DNA of 64,000 bases. It comes from SAR324 cluster bacterium (GTDB lineage: Bacteria > SAR324 > NAC60-12). The notes beneath the pieces were generated by a model. It was not told the origin of the DNA. It did not search any database and saw only the letters and a program-made list of their open reading frames with translations. Numbering within the stretch: the first letter of the stretch is position 1; each line of letters starts with the position of its first letter. The position numbers were made by a program, and so were the translations under genes. Location: positions 558,001-622,000 of the forward strand of contig JANQJU010000064.1 of assembly GCA_028281495.1 (NCBI GenBank). Direction: 5' to 3'. This document shows positions 52,268 to 61,211 of the stretch, piece after piece.

Positions 52268-52300
52268 ATGCCCTCGTTCCTTGAGATTCACACATTTGTT

Positions 52301-52312
52301 AGGGGCATCCCC
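52301..52312 (+). repeat. 12-bp direct repeat AGGGGCATCCCC, right copy
   Basis: Second copy of the sequence at 51270-51281, lying between the recombinase start and the radical SAM stop codon at 52329. Confidence 0.6.
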
Positions 52313-52328
52313 AATGGATGCCTTTTCG

Positions 52329-53720
52329 TCACGCTCCTTGCCACAAGAAAGACCGGAAGAGGTTCAACTGCCGCGCGTACAATCCCCAATCTCCCTTCGA
52401 AAGCAGCTGCCAAACGTACTGAGGTCTGAGATAAAACTTCAAGTACGCCTTTTTCACAAATTCCGAAACCTGTTGTTCCTGTTCCGGGGTGAAATAGGTC
52501 ACATCCAATCGAATCGGATCGTTCCAATAGGGACCCGGTCCGTATAGTTTTGCATAGGTTGGAGAACCCGGAAATGCCAAATATGGATGAAACGAGGCGA
52601 AAGTCGGATTGAGATCTAAAGCAAATTCTAGGGTATCTTGGTATTGCATAGAGGTTTCCCCCGGGTGGCCAAAGATAAAAAAAGCAGCGGTTTGAATACC
52701 AGCTTGCTGTGTGGCGCGGATACCTTCCCGAATCCGTTCTTTTTTGATCCGTTTGTTGGTGCTTTCGATCACATCGGGGTGACCAGCTTCTACACCGAAA
52801 TGAATGAGCGAGCATCCACTCTGCTTCATCAACTCCAGCATGTTTCCCTTCACTGAGTCTGCACGAGTTTGGCATGTCCACCGAAAACCATAACGACGAG
52901 CATAGTCCTTTTTAATCAAATGCTCACATACGGCTTTGACCATTTTTCGGTTGATGGTGAATTCAAGATCAAAAATATACAATGACCGACAGCCGTGCAC
53001 TTCGATCAAAGTATCCAATTCCTGCAAAAAAGGTTCGGGTGAACGTTTCCGATATCCATCTTGAAACATGGATAGGTTGCAAAAATTGCAGGAATAAGGA
53101 CATCCGCGCGATGTTTCCAACAATGCAAAATGCCCTCCTAACAATTCGTAATGGTAATTTTTTAAAGAAACTAGGTCGTAGGCAGGCGGTGGTAATTCAT
53201 TCATATGTCGTTGAGAACGCTGGGGATTATGCTGAACATCGTCCCCTTCACGAAAAGAAATACCGTCAATGGCAGAAAGACTTTTTTGTGAGTTCCAGGC
53301 TTTAGCGATTTCCAAAATACCCAATTCTGGTTCCTCCCTAACCACAACCTTGGCTTGAGTCGACGCAAGGGTTCCTCCGGGAAAATGGGTTCCATGATTG
53401 CCTGTGATCACTAGGTGTTCGGTGGGGAGATTTTTTGCAAAATCCAATATCGACTGCACGGCAAACGAGGGGCATTGCCAGTCTGCATAAGGATTGGTAG
53501 TCATCACCACCATGTCCGCTGCTTTCGCATTTTGATGAACTTGTTCGAGTGTAATCGAATAGTCCGCATTCAAATCATTCAAGGTCACTTCCCATCCTTC
53601 GTTTCGGAGCAGCGTTGCGGTTATGAGGAGGGACAGTGGCGGAAAACGGCGATGAAATTTTCGGGAACGTTTGCCAACGAGGCCTTCTTGAGCTGGTGCA
53701 ATTAAGAGTGCTTTTGCCAT
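52329..53720 (-). CDS. B12-binding-domain radical SAM protein
   Basis: 463 residues. The N-terminal half (1-170) has a Rossmann-like cobalamin-binding region: PPLSLLITATLLRNEGWEVTLNDLNAD, then GNHGTHFPG. The radical SAM domain begins near 200 with CPYSCNFCNLSMFQ (CxxxCxxC for the 4Fe-4S cluster), followed by IFDLEFTINRK, FRWTCQTRADSV, GVEAGHPDVIESTNKR and AFFIFGHPGET. The DxHxxG cobalamin motif is not seen, so cofactor binding may be base-off or absent. Often a methyl or lipid-modifying enzyme; the substrate is unknown. It overlaps the exported-protein gene by 19 bp. Confidence 0.88.
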   Translation of the reverse strand: MAKALLIAPAQEGLVGKRSRKFHRRFPPLSLLITATLLRNEGWEVTLNDLNADYSITLEQVHQNAKAADMVVMTTNPYADWQCPSFAVQSILDFAKNLPTEHLVITGNHGTHFPGGTLASTQAKVVVREEPELGILEIAKAWNSQKSLSAIDGISFREGDDVQHNPQRSQRHMNELPPPAYDLVSLKNYHYELLGGHFALLETSRGCPYSCNFCNLSMFQDGYRKRSPEPFLQELDTLIEVHGCRSLYIFDLEFTINRKMVKAVCEHLIKKDYARRYGFRWTCQTRADSVKGNMLELMKQSGCSLIHFGVEAGHPDVIESTNKRIKKERIREGIRATQQAGIQTAAFFIFGHPGETSMQYQDTLEFALDLNPTFASFHPYLAFPGSPTYAKLYGPGPYWNDPIRLDVTYFTPEQEQQVSEFVKKAYLKFYLRPQYVWQLLSKGDWGLYARQLNLFRSFLWQGA

Positions 53721-54538
53721 ACTTTCCTATAGATTGAGGGGCCATATCTGCCCGAAAAGGCGATTCCAATTAACACAATCAAAGTGATGGTCATTGATTG
53801 ACGACTGAACCACCAAGAAATGGCTACGGATTCCGGTAGCACACGCATGGGTAAATTGACGGGCGACGAGTAATGGATTCCTTCGTGAGTGTAATGGGCA
53901 ATGAGGTAACTTACATACGTATTAGGCCATAAGTTACCATGCCTCAATTTCAAATGCCATGAGCGGCTCTCTTGCCCTTTAAGTTCAACCGGATTGGCAG
54001 GGAGGGTGATTCCGATATTCATGGCAGTATGACTCTGAAAATGGATTTGTTTAGCCCAGGAATCCTTGTTTTTTAGGGTCACCACGACAAATTCATCTTT
54101 AGGTAGGACCGCTTCTTCCACCTCCCATTCCAGTCCCGAAGACGATTCGTCTTGATGGACAAAGCGGACGATGTACGGCAACAGAAACTTGCTCCCTAGC
54201 GCATCTCGATATTCAACGCGTAGACGTAAATGATACGTTCCTGGATTTTCAAAGGGATGTTGCTTGGCTTCGTACCCAGTGGAAAGTGTGTCGAGTGGTT
54301 GTAACTGACTGGTTCCATGAATTCGTTTAGGGGTGTTGCCGATCCAAAGCAGGGGTTGTACTTCTTGAGCAGTTTCGTCCCCTCGGTTGTGAAGCTTCAG
54401 TTTGACTTTAATGAACTCGTCGCTCAGATCCACTGTACTGGTGAGGTGCAACGAAATGGTTCCGGCCCCGCTTTCAGAAACCAGGAAACCCAAGGATAAA
54501 CAGAGCAGGAAGGTGGATTTGGATAAGAATTTCATCAT
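53702..54538 (-). CDS. Exported protein with C-terminal transmembrane segment, unknown function
   Basis: About 278 residues, not recognised. A signal peptide is likely (STFLLCLSLGFLVSESGAG). A beta-sandwich-rich body follows, with Ig/CARDB-like features (VKLKLHNRGDETAQEVQPLL, HLRLRVEYRDALG), and a single C-terminal transmembrane segment (MTITLIVLIGIAFSG). The start at 54538 overlaps the upstream glycosyltransferase stop as ATGA, so it is probably translated with it. It resembles in layout the protein at 27.5 kb. Confidence 0.75.
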   Translation of the reverse strand: MMKFLSKSTFLLCLSLGFLVSESGAGTISLHLTSTVDLSDEFIKVKLKLHNRGDETAQEVQPLLWIGNTPKRIHGTSQLQPLDTLSTGYEAKQHPFENPGTYHLRLRVEYRDALGSKFLLPYIVRFVHQDESSSGLEWEVEEAVLPKDEFVVVTLKNKDSWAKQIHFQSHTAMNIGITLPANPVELKGQESRSWHLKLRHGNLWPNTYVSYLIAHYTHEGIHYSSPVNLPMRVLPESVAISWWFSRQSMTITLIVLIGIAFSGRYGPSIYRKVWQKHS

Positions 54539-55245
54539 GAGGCGTGTTCGAGTTTGAGGCGTTTGAACATGTCCCAAAGTTCTTTCAATGTTTGGGGCAC
54601 GCGTTTGAGGATATGATGATCGGTTTCACGAGTTTCTAGGACTTCTGCTGGAACTTCCAAGACTTCGCAATGATCATGCATAGCACGCACTATCACTTCC
54701 GTATCGTAAGTGTGATGTGTGGCCACGGATTGCTTGAAGTAATTGCGCAATTTTTCCGAGTTGCGCCAAGCCTTGATTCCATGGGTATCTGAGACTCGGA
54801 GGCCAAACAGGAAAAATAAGATCATTCGAAATGTATAAGACGCAATCTTGCGAAGCCAGCCTCGGCGATCCTTGGAAAGCAATAAATTCTTGGAAGCGAT
54901 GATGATATCGTACTTCACGGTCATCACGTGAGAAGCGATTTCTAAAAATTCAACGTCCCAATAATCGATATCAAAATTGACAATAACGTCTCCCTTCGAT
55001 GCCAAGAAACCTTCCTTCAATGCGATTCCATAATTGGCATTGTTCAAGCTAAGGCATTGCACCTGCTGGAATTCATCAGATATTTTTTGGGCAATAGCCA
55101 GGGTGTCATCTCGACTTCCATTTTCCACAATCATCAATTCCCAATCGATATCCGGGATTTGCTGCAATTGTTCAATCATACTGCGGACGTTTGGTTCTAA
55201 AACCTTCGCTTCATTATGTACTGGCACCACAATATTGATTCTCAT
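54535..55245 (-). CDS. Glycosyltransferase family 2, DPM1-like
   Basis: 236 residues. RINIVVPVHNEAKVLEPNVR, LMIVENGSRDDTLAIAQK, NYGIALKEGFLASKGDVIVN, FDIDYWD in place of DADLS, and the C-terminal RSDTHG-like VSDTHGIKAW. It resembles polyprenyl-phosphate hexose synthases that feed membrane glycosyltransferases. GGGAAG lies before ATG 55245, and the upstream gene ends 5 bp before it. The following 100-kDa membrane protein gene is a likely partner. The sugar is unknown. Confidence 0.85.
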   Translation of the reverse strand: MRINIVVPVHNEAKVLEPNVRSMIEQLQQIPDIDWELMIVENGSRDDTLAIAQKISDEFQQVQCLSLNNANYGIALKEGFLASKGDVIVNFDIDYWDVEFLEIASHVMTVKYDIIIASKNLLLSKDRRGWLRKIASYTFRMILFFLFGLRVSDTHGIKAWRNSEKLRNYFKQSVATHHTYDTEVIVRAMHDHCEVLEVPAEVLETRETDHHILKRVPQTLKELWDMFKRLKLEHAS

Positions 55246-55250
55246 AAAGA

Positions 55251-57902
55251 TCACTTCCCTTTGATTTCTTCTAAACGATTCTTGGCGTGCTTCGTCCAAT
55301 ATGGGTCATTCAACTCGTTGATAATATAATCATAGTGAGCACGCGACATTTGCCACTGCTCCTGTTGTTGTGCACAGATGCCCAGGTGGTAATATGCTTC
55401 TGCAAGCCATTCACTATCGCGATATTGCAGGATTTCCCTAAAGGCAGGAATCGCCTCAGAACACTTGTATTGTAGATAATAAGACAAACCTAAGAAGTAA
55501 TAAACTTTGTCATTGGTGGGCCTTCCAGGCCAACGCTCTAGAACCCGGGCAAAACCCTGCTGTGCGCGTTCATATTCTTTTATCGTGTAGGCCCGTTCTG
55601 CCTGTTTGAATGTGGCATGGTAACCTGGAGAAAACACGTCGTAGAGCACACTGAGGAAAAAACCGACGAACAGAATAAGAAACAAGCCATATCCCAAGCG
55701 GTTGAGAGCTTTTATATCAGAGAGCTTTTCGAACAGCACTGTCCAATTTCCACCTCGAAGCGCAGGCACAAATGCGAATCCAATAATAAGGAGAAACAAC
55801 CCCAAACCCAATCCATTGAGCCATAATCCGACTACACGAGGACCCACATTGTCGAAGGTCAGCTTCACCTGGTTTTGTGTTGGATAGACCAGCAGCCAGG
55901 CCGGAGAAATTGCATAAGGGCCTTCTGCTCCTGTGACTTGCCAGCCTGGATGGTAAGCCACTTTCACCAGATGTGGTTGTCCTAAACAATTTGTCTGAAA
56001 CTCGACAGTTTCCTTATTCAGTTGCGAATCAATCTGGCAGGTTTCTGGGTTTTTAGGAGCTTTGTTTGTTGAAGACGGCGGAATTGGAATTTTGTCCAAT
56101 CCGTAGACTGTTTTATGCGCTTCGGGCAAGGTGTATAAAAACGCTCCGCTGTTGGGGTAGTCCCGAAACCATTGATAAAATTTGAATCGGAAGTTTTGAG
56201 GCTCGACATACTGAGGTTCTTCAGAAAGCACCTGAACGTATTGGGAATCCCCTTTCACTTTCCAGATCTCGTAAGGCGAGTATCGAATCGCCTTTTGTAG
56301 TTGATAGTGGGTGGATAATTTGCGGACTTCTGCTTTTGCCTCTTTGGAGACAAAAATGAGCTGATTCACGTTGAACAAATCAAGGTAATCGACTGCACGT
56401 TTGAGATCGAAACGACTGCAAGGGTAATCAGGAAACGGACATGAGATCTGTTTAGAATACAAAGACTGGGCATAAAACACGAAAGGGCTGAGTAGCGACG
56501 ACTGAAAATACAATCCCTCAATAGTAGCCCTTCCTGAGAAATAGGGCAGGCTTTCGAAAGCCCGTACCGTGCCCATTCCGTTGGTTGTTGTATTGTGCTC
56601 GTAGGCAACTCTGGGTTCGCCCACATTGCCTAGCAAATTGCTGTTAATCGACCGGAATGTGTTCCAGCGAGGTGCTCGCTCAAACCCCTGCATATTCCAT
56701 TTGATCCAATGGGCAACATCGGTTCGGAAAAAGCTCATCCACAGCACGACGCTACAAAATCCGATATAAGGCAGTACCCTGGAGACAAATCGATTGGTGA
56801 ACAACACCGCCACATAAGCGAATCCCCACACCGTGGTCAAAAAATGAATAAACGGAATGAAGCGGATATCGGGGAGATGTAACGTTTCTGAACTGAAGTA
56901 GCATAAAACGCAGACCACGATGATGTACCAGAGAAACCCGATGATCCGTCTTTCGTCTCTTGACAGAACTTGCCACCTGAAATGTCCGGGGATACAGGCA
57001 TAGAGGGATGCCAACAAGAAGATGATCTGAGGGGGAACCAGAATGCCCGGAATCACTTCAGAAATCGATCCGAAGGTCCAAAGAATGTTGAAAGCAGTTG
57101 TATAAGGAATATTGTAAAAGAGCTGCATGAACCATCCTGCAAACAACAACCCCCCCACTCCAAAAACAGTCAGGATCAACAACGATTTGCGAACAAAAAA
57201 GCGTGGAAACAGCAGAAAGTACAGTACACTCAAACAACACAAAATGAGAGTGAATCCATGACTCAAACCAATCAAGAACAGCAGAAAAATGGCTGCCACA
57301 AGCAACCGAAAGTCGAACTTTTCTTCGCCATCATGGATTTGATGAATCAGGCGATACAGCATACCCCAAAACATGAAGGTGATTGAAAAGCTAAAGGCAT
57401 AGCTGAATTCGCCAGCCAATGTGCTGTAAAGGTTGCCGCCCCACATGGAATTGGATGTGTTGAACAAAAAGAGCAAACTCGCAGCCGCCGCAAGCCCTGG
57501 TCCTGGAAAACGAAATCGGCACAAACGCAACATGGCATAAGTGCAAAGCGGCAAGAGAAAAGGTCCTATTACGGTTACGATCTTGAAGCTCACGGTGAGC
57601 GGCATCAAAAACGACATCGCCACCGCGGCGACGTACAATAAAGGGAAATAGAAAATGAACAGAGGGTAACCGCCATAATTCCCAGGATACCATCCAATGA
57701 CTTTGCCTTGAGGCAACAAAACATCTTTTAGATAAGCGACTGTTTTGAAATGCGAGGCCGTGTCACCCCCCGTAACAACCGTGTCCAAATTGATGTAATG
57801 GAGCGGAAAATATTGAAACAAATAGAGATAGATGAGGATGAAGAGGAAGAAATCGACAATGGTGTTCAGGTGACGTCGAAGGAAGCTGATTAGATTCATC
57901 AT
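55251..57902 (-). CDS. Large multispanning membrane protein, glycosyltransferase-like, with C-terminal TPR
   Basis: About 883 residues, with about 12 transmembrane segments in residues 10-400 and another pair near 690-760. The start TVVTGGDTASHFKTVAYLKD, then GWYPGNYGGYPLFIFYFPL, resembles the GT-C-like family annotated as 6-pyruvoyl-tetrahydropterin synthase-related membrane proteins; this is a motif memory, not checked. Residues 430-680 are a soluble periplasmic region (FRSINSNLLGNVGEPRVAYE). The last 120 residues are TPR-like (AERAYTIKEYERAQQGFARV). A dolichol-phosphate-type glycosyltransferase lies 5 bp downstream, fitting a pair in which this protein uses the polyprenyl-linked sugar. The start at 57902 could be 57899. 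Confidence 0.75.
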   Translation of the reverse strand: MMNLISFLRRHLNTIVDFFLFILIYLYLFQYFPLHYINLDTVVTGGDTASHFKTVAYLKDVLLPQGKVIGWYPGNYGGYPLFIFYFPLLYVAAVAMSFLMPLTVSFKIVTVIGPFLLPLCTYAMLRLCRFRFPGPGLAAAASLLFLFNTSNSMWGGNLYSTLAGEFSYAFSFSITFMFWGMLYRLIHQIHDGEEKFDFRLLVAAIFLLFLIGLSHGFTLILCCLSVLYFLLFPRFFVRKSLLILTVFGVGGLLFAGWFMQLFYNIPYTTAFNILWTFGSISEVIPGILVPPQIIFLLASLYACIPGHFRWQVLSRDERRIIGFLWYIIVVCVLCYFSSETLHLPDIRFIPFIHFLTTVWGFAYVAVLFTNRFVSRVLPYIGFCSVVLWMSFFRTDVAHWIKWNMQGFERAPRWNTFRSINSNLLGNVGEPRVAYEHNTTTNGMGTVRAFESLPYFSGRATIEGLYFQSSLLSPFVFYAQSLYSKQISCPFPDYPCSRFDLKRAVDYLDLFNVNQLIFVSKEAKAEVRKLSTHYQLQKAIRYSPYEIWKVKGDSQYVQVLSEEPQYVEPQNFRFKFYQWFRDYPNSGAFLYTLPEAHKTVYGLDKIPIPPSSTNKAPKNPETCQIDSQLNKETVEFQTNCLGQPHLVKVAYHPGWQVTGAEGPYAISPAWLLVYPTQNQVKLTFDNVGPRVVGLWLNGLGLGLFLLIIGFAFVPALRGGNWTVLFEKLSDIKALNRLGYGLFLILFVGFFLSVLYDVFSPGYHATFKQAERAYTIKEYERAQQGFARVLERWPGRPTNDKVYYFLGLSYYLQYKCSEAIPAFREILQYRDSEWLAEAYYHLGICAQQQEQWQMSRAHYDYIINELNDPYWTKHAKNRLEEIKGK

Positions 57903-57906
57903 GTGT

Positions 57907-58809
57907 TTACTTTCTACATTCTCCAATTGACTTTTGGCGGCATCGTTCGCCATCAATCCAGATCGTTTGCCCTAGATTGGCACGATGCAGAACGGCTTTT
58001 TGTAAATCTGCACCTCGCAGATTGCTGCTGTTAAGTTTCACCCAATTGAGTGTGGCTTTGTAAAAATTGGCTTCTGTGAGAGTCGCGAAACGGAGGTCTG
58101 CGCCATTCAGTCGTGCATGATATAAAATGGCACGGTGGAGCACTGCCTCTTCCAGGTCGGCTCGATGCAGTTGAGCACCTTCTAAATTGGCACCACTCAA
58201 GTCAGCTTGAAATAAAATCGCCCCTTTCAAGTCCGCTCCGCGAAGATCTGCTTCTTGCAGCTGGGCTTTGTTGAGTTTGGCATCTTGCAAAACAGCCCAA
58301 CCCATTCGAACATCATGAAGTTGTACCTGGTACATCACAGCGTGCGAAAGGTCGGCCCGCATGAGGTTCGCTCCATTGAGGTTAGCGCCGGATAAATTCG
58401 CTCCGTTCAATTTGGCATCTTCGAGAATGGCTCCGTAGAGATTGGCTCCTGTTAGGTTCGCACCAATTAAGTTGGCCCCGGTCAAGTCTGCCCATGCGAG
58501 GTTAGCGCCCTGAAAATCAGTACCCTTCGCTTGGATTCGTTTCAACTTCGTACCGGCTAACTGAACATCACGTAGCCTTCCTTTGGTGAGCTTGGCTTCT
58601 TCCAGGTCACTCCAGCGCATATTTGCACCTTGTAAAAATGCTTCGCTGAGGTCGGCCTGGCGAAGAGAAATTCCTTCCAAATCGCAGTGGGCACACTGCC
58701 GATTTTTCTTGAGTTGTTTTAAATCCTTCGGATGGAAGGCCCCTACTGAAGAGGCTCCCCACGTTCCCCAAATGAGGATTACGAAAAGTAAAAGAATGAT
58801 CGGACGCAT
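57907..58809 (-). CDS. Exported pentapeptide-repeat protein
   Basis: About 300 residues. A signal peptide (MRPIILLLFVILIWGTWGAS) is followed by QCAHCDLEGISLRQADLS, then roughly 45 pentapeptide repeats of the A(D/N)LxG type, e.g. ADLTGANLIGANLTGANLYG. Ends RCRQKSIGECRK. The CxxC next to the repeats is a recurrent feature of exported pentapeptide proteins. Start 58809 has AAGGAGGAGC at ideal spacing; a longer reading would overlap the HD gene. Repeats form a right-handed beta-helix; the binding partner is unknown. Located next to the membrane protein gene and 38 bp below the HD gene. Confidence 0.9.
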   Translation of the reverse strand: MRPIILLLFVILIWGTWGASSVGAFHPKDLKQLKKNRQCAHCDLEGISLRQADLSEAFLQGANMRWSDLEEAKLTKGRLRDVQLAGTKLKRIQAKGTDFQGANLAWADLTGANLIGANLTGANLYGAILEDAKLNGANLSGANLNGANLMRADLSHAVMYQVQLHDVRMGWAVLQDAKLNKAQLQEADLRGADLKGAILFQADLSGANLEGAQLHRADLEEAVLHRAILYHARLNGADLRFATLTEANFYKATLNWVKLNSSNLRGADLQKAVLHRANLGQTIWIDGERCRQKSIGECRK

Positions 58810-58846
58810 GCTCCTCCTTTTCTGAAAACGAGTTAAACCAGAAAAT

Positions 58847-59428
58847 TTAAATAGAAAACACTCCCAAGCTTTCCAAAAAGGTGTCAATGTTTTCAATATG
58901 ATGGGCTTTACAAAAATCCACCAATAACTTTTTTTGCTTTGCCAAAAACGTTTGCAGCAACTCTTTTTGTTCCATGTTATTAGTTTGTGCTCGGTGGATT
59001 TCATACATGAACGCAATAACGTCGAGCACTTTAAGATCGACGCTCAAGGTGGGGTCATGTGTGACGTTCAGGCTACTTAAAAATTCCGATTGCACTTGTT
59101 CTAACTGTGCTCGCAGCTTGTCATTTTTCAAGCCTGGCAGAATATCTCCGGTAGCCGACTCATGAAGATCATGAGTTAACGCCATGACCATCAGTTGGTT
59201 ACGAAGAGAGTCTTCATAGTTACGGAAGCGAGCCCAATATAAAGCTAAAAACGCCACACAAAAGCTATGCTGTCCTACATTCCAGTCACCAAAACCCGAT
59301 ACGGCGAAGGCGCGTGGAATTTTGAATAGATTCATCGCCACATCAAGATTGGGATTTTTTTGAATCTCCGAAAGATATCCTTGCGGTGTTAGAATATCGA
59401 TCGGCGGCGGATGTTGAGGGTTCGACAT
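58847..59428 (-). CDS. HD-domain hydrolase (YfbR/5'-nucleotidase-like)
   Basis: 193 residues. Metal-binding His in VGQHSFCVAFLALYWARF, then HD in ALTHDLHESATGDILPGLKN, and a final Asp in LKVLDVIAFMYEIHRAQ. The HSxxxA...HDxxExxTGDxxxP layout matches the YfbR family of HD-domain 5'-deoxynucleotidases. The substrate could also be a signal nucleotide. Stop codon lies 38 bp upstream of the pentapeptide gene. Confidence 0.85.
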   Translation of the reverse strand: MSNPQHPPPIDILTPQGYLSEIQKNPNLDVAMNLFKIPRAFAVSGFGDWNVGQHSFCVAFLALYWARFRNYEDSLRNQLMVMALTHDLHESATGDILPGLKNDKLRAQLEQVQSEFLSSLNVTHDPTLSVDLKVLDVIAFMYEIHRAQTNNMEQKELLQTFLAKQKKLLVDFCKAHHIENIDTFLESLGVFSI

Positions 59429-59431
59429 GAA

Positions 59432-60352
59432 TCAAATTTCCTGGATAGGCAACGTGATATCAAATCCGATTTCTTGATCGGGGTTTTTTTGAATAGACAA
59501 AGAGCCGCCATGCTCTTCGACGATTTTTTGTGCGTACAGGACATCCAAACCCCAATCCTCCGAGTTTTCGAGCGATTGAGTCAAAAAGTCTTCGAGATCG
59601 GTGGGGTGGGACAGTTTGTCTGTATGCTCTCCCCTCATGGAAAGTTGCAGTTGCTTGATGCTCATTCCATAAATCGTCTTGTCGCCCTTTTTGAGGATGA
59701 TATTGAGGTTTTCATGCTTTGTAGAACGAGTGACCGTGTTGATCAGAATCAAGATTGCTTTTTGAAACAGTTCCACGTCTATGTACAAACTGTGTGGTAA
59801 ATTGGGAACTGCAAAAAGTTTGATCCGTCCCCGGTTTTCTTGATTGAACTTTCGAGCCAATTCTTTGAAAAACGGCAACAAATCAACTACATCGCGCTGG
59901 GTGTCCAATGACTGATCCAAATTGGAGCCATGCATATCCAATTGTTGAACGCCATCAACGATACTAAGACATTGGCGCAATGTTTGTTGCACTTCAGGAT
60001 CTTGCACCGAATCAATCAACTGCTCCAAATCGGCGGTCATTTGAGCGATCGGCTTATCCAATTTGGAAACCAGACGAGGCACGATTTGGAGACGATGTCG
60101 TTGTGCTTCTTCCTGTTTGCGGAGTGACTGGATATGCTGATTCTTGATTTGTAGCTGAATCTGAAGTTCTGGAGACGGTTGAGGCGATTCTTGGTGCTGT
60201 GTTTTGGCTTCGTAATCCGATAGTTGTTTATGAAGTTGAGCCAATTGTTTTTCTAAATCGGCAATGATTTGGTCAGATTCATCTGGCAAAAACCGCTCGG
60301 AGGCTTCCGCTTGTAATGCCTGTTGCGACTTTGTTATAACTTTCTCCGCCAT
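59432..60352 (-). CDS. Degenerate histidine-kinase-like protein
   Basis: 306 residues. N-terminal coiled coil (residues 25-90, DQIIADLEKQLAQLHKQLSD). The middle helices match a HisKA dimerisation region without the phospho-His (LVSKLDKPIAQMTADLEQLI). The C-terminal third resembles a HATPase: N-box-like FQKAILILINTVTRST and G2-like VLYAQKIVEEHGGSLS, ending FDITLPI. The DxGxG G1 box is not recognisable, so ATP binding is doubtful. It may be a pseudokinase adaptor. It is 3 bp upstream of the HD gene. A response regulator lies 3.4 kb away on the other strand. Confidence 0.65.
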   Translation of the reverse strand: MAEKVITKSQQALQAEASERFLPDESDQIIADLEKQLAQLHKQLSDYEAKTQHQESPQPSPELQIQLQIKNQHIQSLRKQEEAQRHRLQIVPRLVSKLDKPIAQMTADLEQLIDSVQDPEVQQTLRQCLSIVDGVQQLDMHGSNLDQSLDTQRDVVDLLPFFKELARKFNQENRGRIKLFAVPNLPHSLYIDVELFQKAILILINTVTRSTKHENLNIILKKGDKTIYGMSIKQLQLSMRGEHTDKLSHPTDLEDFLTQSLENSEDWGLDVLYAQKIVEEHGGSLSIQKNPDQEIGFDITLPIQEI

Positions 60353-60386
60353 TCTTTATACCTGAATTCATTACCTAAGGAACCTA

Positions 60387-61211
60387 ATGCAAGACGTGTT
60401 ACTTCGTCCCCACTCTGCTGGGGATTGTTTTAAATTGGGGCTACGGATTTATCAATCTCATTTCGTGCCTCTTCTAGTTTTAAGCGTGACGTTATTCGCC
60501 CCGGCAGTTGCTTTTGGACTGTGGGATATACAGCTAGGGCAAAATATTCTCGTTCTCATGACCCATCTCTTAGAGGCCGCCATCGCTTTGGGAATGATGG
60601 TTTTGCTGTTTCAACCGGTATTCCCAGCAATTGGGATATTGAGAATCGGCCGATCAACATTGGCAGCAGGCGCTTTGCATGTGGCTTTGTTGCAGTGGTT
60701 GATCACCTTGTGTGGTATACTTATCCTCCAATTGCCTTTGGCTGTCGCCTTCGTCTTGTTGTTCTTATGGGTCTATTGTTTGTTTGCTATCAATTTGGCA
60801 CAGCCCGTGTTCCTTGTAGAAGGACTCCGAGGGGGGCAGGCAATAAAACGCAGTTTTCAGCTGGTCTATCAATCCTTTGGTAAAGTCTTTGGAACGCTGT
60901 TGCTGTTGTTTCTATTTCGCTTGGTCGTTTTTTATGGTTGTTTGATTCTTTTTCTTTCCAACTTGGAAATACATCATATGCTTGAAGATCCATTCCGGCC
61001 GGTAGTGGAGGCGTTGGGGTCTCAAGAAGGATTACTTCAAATATCCCAAGCTCATTTTGTGACTGAAGTTTTGGTGCAACCGCTCTCGGCCGTCGTCCTC
61101 TTCATTTTATATATTAGCCTTCGCATCCAAGAATCCCCAATTGATGTGACACAAATGCAACAAGTGGTATCTCCTTTATTGACGGAAACCGATGAAGATC
61201 AAAACAACTGA
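60387..61211 (+). CDS. Polytopic membrane protein of unknown function
   Basis: 274 residues, with about five transmembrane segments (roughly 30-50, 62-90, 98-140, 165-190, 235-255). The GDCFKLGLRIYQSHFVPLLVL and RGGQAIKRSFQLVYQSFGKVF segments resemble the widespread YciC/glycerophosphodiester-phosphodiesterase membrane-domain-like family. Short cytoplasmic tail with LTETDEDQNN. Divergent from the pseudokinase gene by 34 bp. It overlaps engB by 20 bp in a different frame, so translation is probably coupled. Confidence 0.72.
   Translation: MQDVLLRPHSAGDCFKLGLRIYQSHFVPLLVLSVTLFAPAVAFGLWDIQLGQNILVLMTHLLEAAIALGMMVLLFQPVFPAIGILRIGRSTLAAGALHVALLQWLITLCGILILQLPLAVAFVLLFLWVYCLFAINLAQPVFLVEGLRGGQAIKRSFQLVYQSFGKVFGTLLLLFLFRLVVFYGCLILFLSNLEIHHMLEDPFRPVVEALGSQEGLLQISQAHFVTEVLVQPLSAVVLFILYISLRIQESPIDVTQMQQVVSPLLTETDEDQNN

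Noticed and set aside
57907..58809. Quinolone-resistance (Qnr) protein
   Set aside because: The protein has a signal peptide and CxxC typical of exported pentapeptide proteins, and lacks the Qnr loops.
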